Positions 6,104 through 8,265 of a stretch of 8,265 bases of DNA are shown here, piece after piece; within the stretch, counting starts at the first letter, position 1, and the number at the start of each line of letters is the position of its first letter. The DNA comes from Actinomycetes bacterium (GTDB taxonomy: Bacteria > Actinomycetota > Acidimicrobiia > Acidimicrobiales > Acidimicrobiaceae). The DNA lies in assembly GCA_021823385.1 (NCBI GenBank), contig JAKAOC010000084.1:1-8265 (forward strand), in the 5' to 3' direction. Below the pieces are notes generated by a model that saw nothing but the letters and a program-made list of their open reading frames with translations, was not told where the DNA came from and ran no database searches. The position numbers were made by a program, and so were the translations under genes.

Positions 6104-6407
6104 ATGGCAACGGTCCGGTTCATCGGCAGAGGGGTGACGCGTTTCGGGAGCGGTGGGCGCTTGCAGACCCGCCCCTTGGGGAAGAAGGCGACTGGCGCTG
6201 TCTTTTGGACTGCAGTGCATGCAGCCTCATCGAGCTCAAGGCAGCGGCAATCGATCCGGCCTCGATCGATGCCATCCCCATGAACCACCTCCACGGGGGT
6301 CACTTCGGGGGCTGCCATTCTTCCTCCTGGACGCCCAGTTCAACGCCCGCCGAGACCGGCCGGTGCTCTTGGCGGGCCATGCCGACCTGTAGGGGCGGCT
6401 GCGGGCG
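6104..6407 (+). pseudogene. MBL-fold metallo-hydrolase, broken N-terminal fragment
   Basis: The remnant reads through three frames. From ATG 6104 it gives MATVRFIG and then FGSGGRLQT. After a frame change near 6170-6190 it gives CLLDCSACSLIELKAAAIDP and then IDAIPMNHLHGGHFGG (up to 6312). After a second change at the G-run 6307-6311, where one G seems lost, it gives LPFFLLDAQFNARRDRPVLL and AGHADL. TAG at 6390-6392 stands where relatives have a charged residue, and GRLRA follows it. This is the N-terminal third of an RNase Z-like MBL-fold protein of about 250 residues, whose relatives carry HLHGDHFGGLPFLLLDAQ. The metal-binding Asp of HxHxDH is Gly here (HLHGGH). Two frameshifts, a stop, a lost metal ligand and a missing C-terminus make it non-functional. 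Homology is judged from remembered family patterns. The frame then continues into the cupredoxin gene. Confidence 0.75.
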
Positions 6408-6449
6408 AGCCGCTGGTTCTCCCGGCTGCCAGCAGCGCTCTTTTCCACG

Positions 6450-6866
6450 GTGATCTTGGCCGCGGGATGCACAAGTTCCGCGCACTCGACTACCAGGTAC
6501 CCCACGATCACGATCACGGTCGCTCCCGCGACAACTATGACCACACTTAGCCCGTCGGCGATTCACCGGGTGATCGTGACGAACATGGCCTTTAACCCGG
6601 CGTCGATTCAGATCAAGGACGGCGAAATCGTGGAGTGGGTCTTCGAGGACGGGAACACTCAGCACAATGTCACTGGCTCGCCTTCACCAGCCCGACTGAG
6701 AGCAGCGGGGGTGTACTCGGTGACGTTCTCCTCACTGGGTACCTTCACCTATCACGACAGCCATCATCCCCAGATGACAGGCAAGGTCGTGGTGGTCAAA
6801 TGGGCTTCAGACAGGGTTGGCGGGTCGGATCGGACAGTTTTCTCGGCAGCTCGGCGACACTGCTAG
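6450..6866 (+). CDS. Cupredoxin-domain lipoprotein lacking the copper-ligand Cys, start uncertain
   Basis: 138 residues from GTG 6450. The cupredoxin (plastocyanin-like) domain covers about residues 41-115: VIVTNMAFNPASIQIKDGEI, then VEWVFEDGNTQHNVTG, SVTFSSLGTFTYHDSHHPQM and TGKVVV. Ligand His72 (QHN), His106 and Met109 are in place, but the Cys of the usual Y-x-C-x-x-H-P-x-M motif is Asp103 (codon 6756-6758). A type 1 copper site should therefore be absent, although the remaining ligands could hold another form of copper. ILAAGC near the start looks like a lipobox. Reading the same frame upstream from 6399 gives RASRWFSRLPAALFSTVILA, a good lipoprotein signal, but the only initiation-like codon there is CTG 6399 before a TAG at 6390. 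The real start may have been lost at the junction with the MBL fragment. A Thr/Ser-rich linker follows the lipobox. The protein is expected outside the membrane. Confidence 0.7.
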   Translation: MILAAGCTSSAHSTTRYPTITITVAPATTMTTLSPSAIHRVIVTNMAFNPASIQIKDGEIVEWVFEDGNTQHNVTGSPSPARLRAAGVYSVTFSSLGTFTYHDSHHPQMTGKVVVVKWASDRVGGSDRTVFSAARRHC

Positions 6867-6872
6867 CTGACG

Positions 6873-6903
6873 AAGTGCCCTGCAGCAATGCTGCAGGGCA
6901 CTT
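6873..6903. terminator. Bidirectional terminator hairpin between convergent genes
   Basis: The arms at 6873-6886 (AAGTGCCCTGCAGC) and 6890-6903 (GCTGCAGGGCACTT) are perfect reverse complements of 14 bp around an AAT loop. The hairpin begins six bases after the cupredoxin stop and ends 17 bases before the end of the minus-strand gene, where both transcripts should stop. The T-run is weak (CTTGTT on +), as is common in actinobacteria. Confidence 0.85.
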
Positions 6904-6920
6904 GTTAGGGGCGCCAACCC

Positions 6921-8265
6921 TTACTGGTGAACCGTGATGTTGCCACCGGCCAGGGGAGCAAGGGGAATCACAGAACCAGTCGTAGAATCCACGGTGGCGC
7001 CCGGGTTTGCGCCGAGGTGGAAGATGGTGCCGTCTGGGTAGCGCATCACCTCTCCAAAAGTGTCGTTGGTCCCGCCGAGACCGCCGTCGGTTACGTTGAT
7101 CTGGAAGGTCCCGTTACCGAACCCGAACTGGGTGTACTGCCCGCCGGTCTCTGCGTCGACGTACTGGACGGAGAACTTGCCGGTGATCACGGCGGTGCCG
7201 GTCGTCTTGGAGGTCTGCGCCGTCCATAGGTCGTTGAGGCTGTTGCTCTTGACGATCACGTCCACATCACGGCAGTCGCCCCCGAGGGTGGTGCAGGCGG
7301 CGCCGGTGGTGACGTCCATGGACATGCGGTAGATGTAGATGGCATTGCCCTGCAGGTTGGTGAGCTTCTTGTTGAACTTGACGGTGACCCCGAAGCTGCC
7401 GTGGTGGTCGGAGTCAGGGCTGTTGGCGGTCGAGTCGGGGTTGATGAACCCCCCACCGGTCACGAACGAACCCGTGGCCGGCGAGGAGGTGATCGTCCCG
7501 TCGGCGTCGGGACCGGTGACGTATTGGTTGGACACGAGCGTCACCACCACCTGGTAGGAGCCGTCCGGGAGTGCGTTGGGCCAGGTGACCTCGGCGGTAC
7601 CTAGGCCAGTGGTGGCCCAGTTTGCGGCGTCGGCCACCCGAGCGGTCATCGCAGTCCCGTAGGGCGAGCCGTTGTAGTAGAGCGAGAACTGGACGCTGAC
7701 TCCGTCCGTGCTGTAGTCCACGTAGTTCGCATACGTGCCGTCGGTCTGGTCCACTATCACCGACAGGGTGGGGGCGTTGGTGTCCAGGTCGTACCAGTCA
7801 CCGGCGTAGGACAGGCTGACCTTCCTGAGAACATCGACCGTCGCTGTGCCGGTGATCGCGTTTTGGCGGGTGTCGGTAGCCGTTACAGTTTGGTCTCCTG
7901 TCGTGACCAGGGTTGCCCCGTTCGTGAAGGTATGCAACCCAGCGTCGCTAGCGGTGAACGCGTAGTCGGCCGGCAGGCTCACCCCGGAGCCGCTGTCCGA
8001 GGTGGTGAAATCCACCGTGCCGGTATAGCCGGTTGCAACGTTGCCGTAGGCGTCATAGGCGGTGACCGTCACGCTGAAGGGCGTCCCCACGGTGGTGGAG
8101 GCGGGAGCGTCCAACGCAAAGCTCGCCGCCGGGCCGGGGGTCACCTCGATGCCACCCTGGGCGCCGGTGAGGGTGCCGTCGGTGGCGGTGATCGACTGGG
8201 TGCCCGCCGTCTTCAAGGTGGCGCTGAAGCTGCCCGCCCCAGCGTTGCCAGCGGTGAACGCGTAG
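6921..8265 (-). CDS. Secreted Ig-like repeat protein with post-COAP-like C-terminal domain, 5' end beyond the window
   Basis: The frame is open from the right edge (first full codon 8264-8262) to TAA at 6923-6921, giving 447 residues with no start inside the window. Residues 1-41 are the end of one bacterial Ig-like repeat and 42-141 a full one (SFALDAPASTTVGTPFSVTV, AYDAYGNVATGYTGTVDFTT, YAFTASDAGLHTF). The repeats are spaced exactly 100 residues apart. Residues 142-250 form another beta-rich module (VQFSLYYNGSPYG, LPDGSYQVVVTLVSNQYVTG). From about 250, GSFVTGGGFI, GSFGVTVKFNKKLTNLQGNA, GKFSVQYVDAETGGQYTQFG and the closing LAGGNITVHQ resemble post-COAP modules of secreted bacterial proteins. 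Two Cys (ACTTLGGDC) could form a disulfide. There is no LPXTG motif or C-terminal membrane anchor, so release or non-covalent surface attachment is likely. The high Thr, Gly and Ser content fits an extracellular or adhesive role (inference). Confidence 0.85.
   Translation of the reverse strand, partial: YAFTAGNAGAGSFSATLKTAGTQSITATDGTLTGAQGGIEVTPGPAASFALDAPASTTVGTPFSVTVTAYDAYGNVATGYTGTVDFTTSDSGSGVSLPADYAFTASDAGLHTFTNGATLVTTGDQTVTATDTRQNAITGTATVDVLRKVSLSYAGDWYDLDTNAPTLSVIVDQTDGTYANYVDYSTDGVSVQFSLYYNGSPYGTAMTARVADAANWATTGLGTAEVTWPNALPDGSYQVVVTLVSNQYVTGPDADGTITSSPATGSFVTGGGFINPDSTANSPDSDHHGSFGVTVKFNKKLTNLQGNAIYIYRMSMDVTTGAACTTLGGDCRDVDVIVKSNSLNDLWTAQTSKTTGTAVITGKFSVQYVDAETGGQYTQFGFGNGTFQINVTDGGLGGTNDTFGEVMRYPDGTIFHLGANPGATVDSTTGSVIPLAPLAGGNITVHQ
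7938..8265 (-). repeat. 300-bp periodic repeat encoding tandem Ig-like domains
   Basis: The 28 bp at 7938-7965 match 8238-8265 with two differences, exactly 300 bp apart. They encode YAFTASDAG and YAFTAGNAG in successive Ig-like units. More diverged similarity continues between the units (ATD...TG blocks). The array runs off the right edge, so more copies may follow. Confidence 0.75.

Noticed and set aside
5633..6220. Minus-strand frame with a PQLLVVDLTVF stretch, faintly like an IS3-type transposase DDE block or a CoA-transferase beta subunit
   Set aside because: The likeness is limited to about ten residues, the following sequence fits neither family, and no inverted terminal repeats were found.
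1..8265. CRISPR array, rRNA, prophage or defence system
   Set aside because: No regularly spaced short repeats, rRNA-like sequence, integrase, nuclease, helicase or toxin-antitoxin motifs were seen on either strand.

Overview
The window looks like chromosomal DNA from a high-GC actinobacterium, possibly of the Acidimicrobiia type. That placement is inference. It rests on the GC-rich third codon positions, the IclR/acyl-CoA dehydrogenase/CoA-transferase content, two genes that look leaderless, and a secreted Ig-repeat protein. No marker gene fixes the taxon.

Left part (1-5044, all + strand). The last 46 residues of an EamA/DMT-type membrane transporter are followed by an IclR-family regulator, an acyl-CoA dehydrogenase, a fused-subunit family I CoA-transferase (propionate/acetate CoA-transferase type) and an alpha/beta hydrolase. 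This reads as a small regulated catabolic module: a hydrolase could free a carboxylic acid, the CoA-transferase could activate it and the dehydrogenase could desaturate the acyl-CoA. A perfect 15-bp palindrome of IclR-operator form sits directly before the regulator gene. The substrate cannot be read from the sequence.

Middle part (5045-6450). About 1.4 kb carries no intact gene that I recognise. It holds a compact 78-nt element whose three nested perfect stems would fold as a three-way junction (5308-5385), which nothing nearby explains. It also holds the decayed N-terminal third of an MBL-fold hydrolase (6104-6407), which keeps its Shine-Dalgarno sequence but has frameshifts, a stop codon and a broken metal motif.

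Right part (6450-8265). The MBL fragment runs in frame into a lipoprotein-like cupredoxin gene whose copper-ligand Cys is replaced by Asp and whose start codon seems to be missing. A 14-bp perfect hairpin ends this gene and the convergent minus-strand gene. That gene encodes the C-terminal 447 residues of a secreted protein with 100-residue Ig-like repeats and a domain resembling post-COAP modules; its 5' part lies beyond the right edge.

The left half is intact and orderly. The 5.0-6.5 kb stretch looks like a site of decay or rearrangement between two unrelated gene groups.
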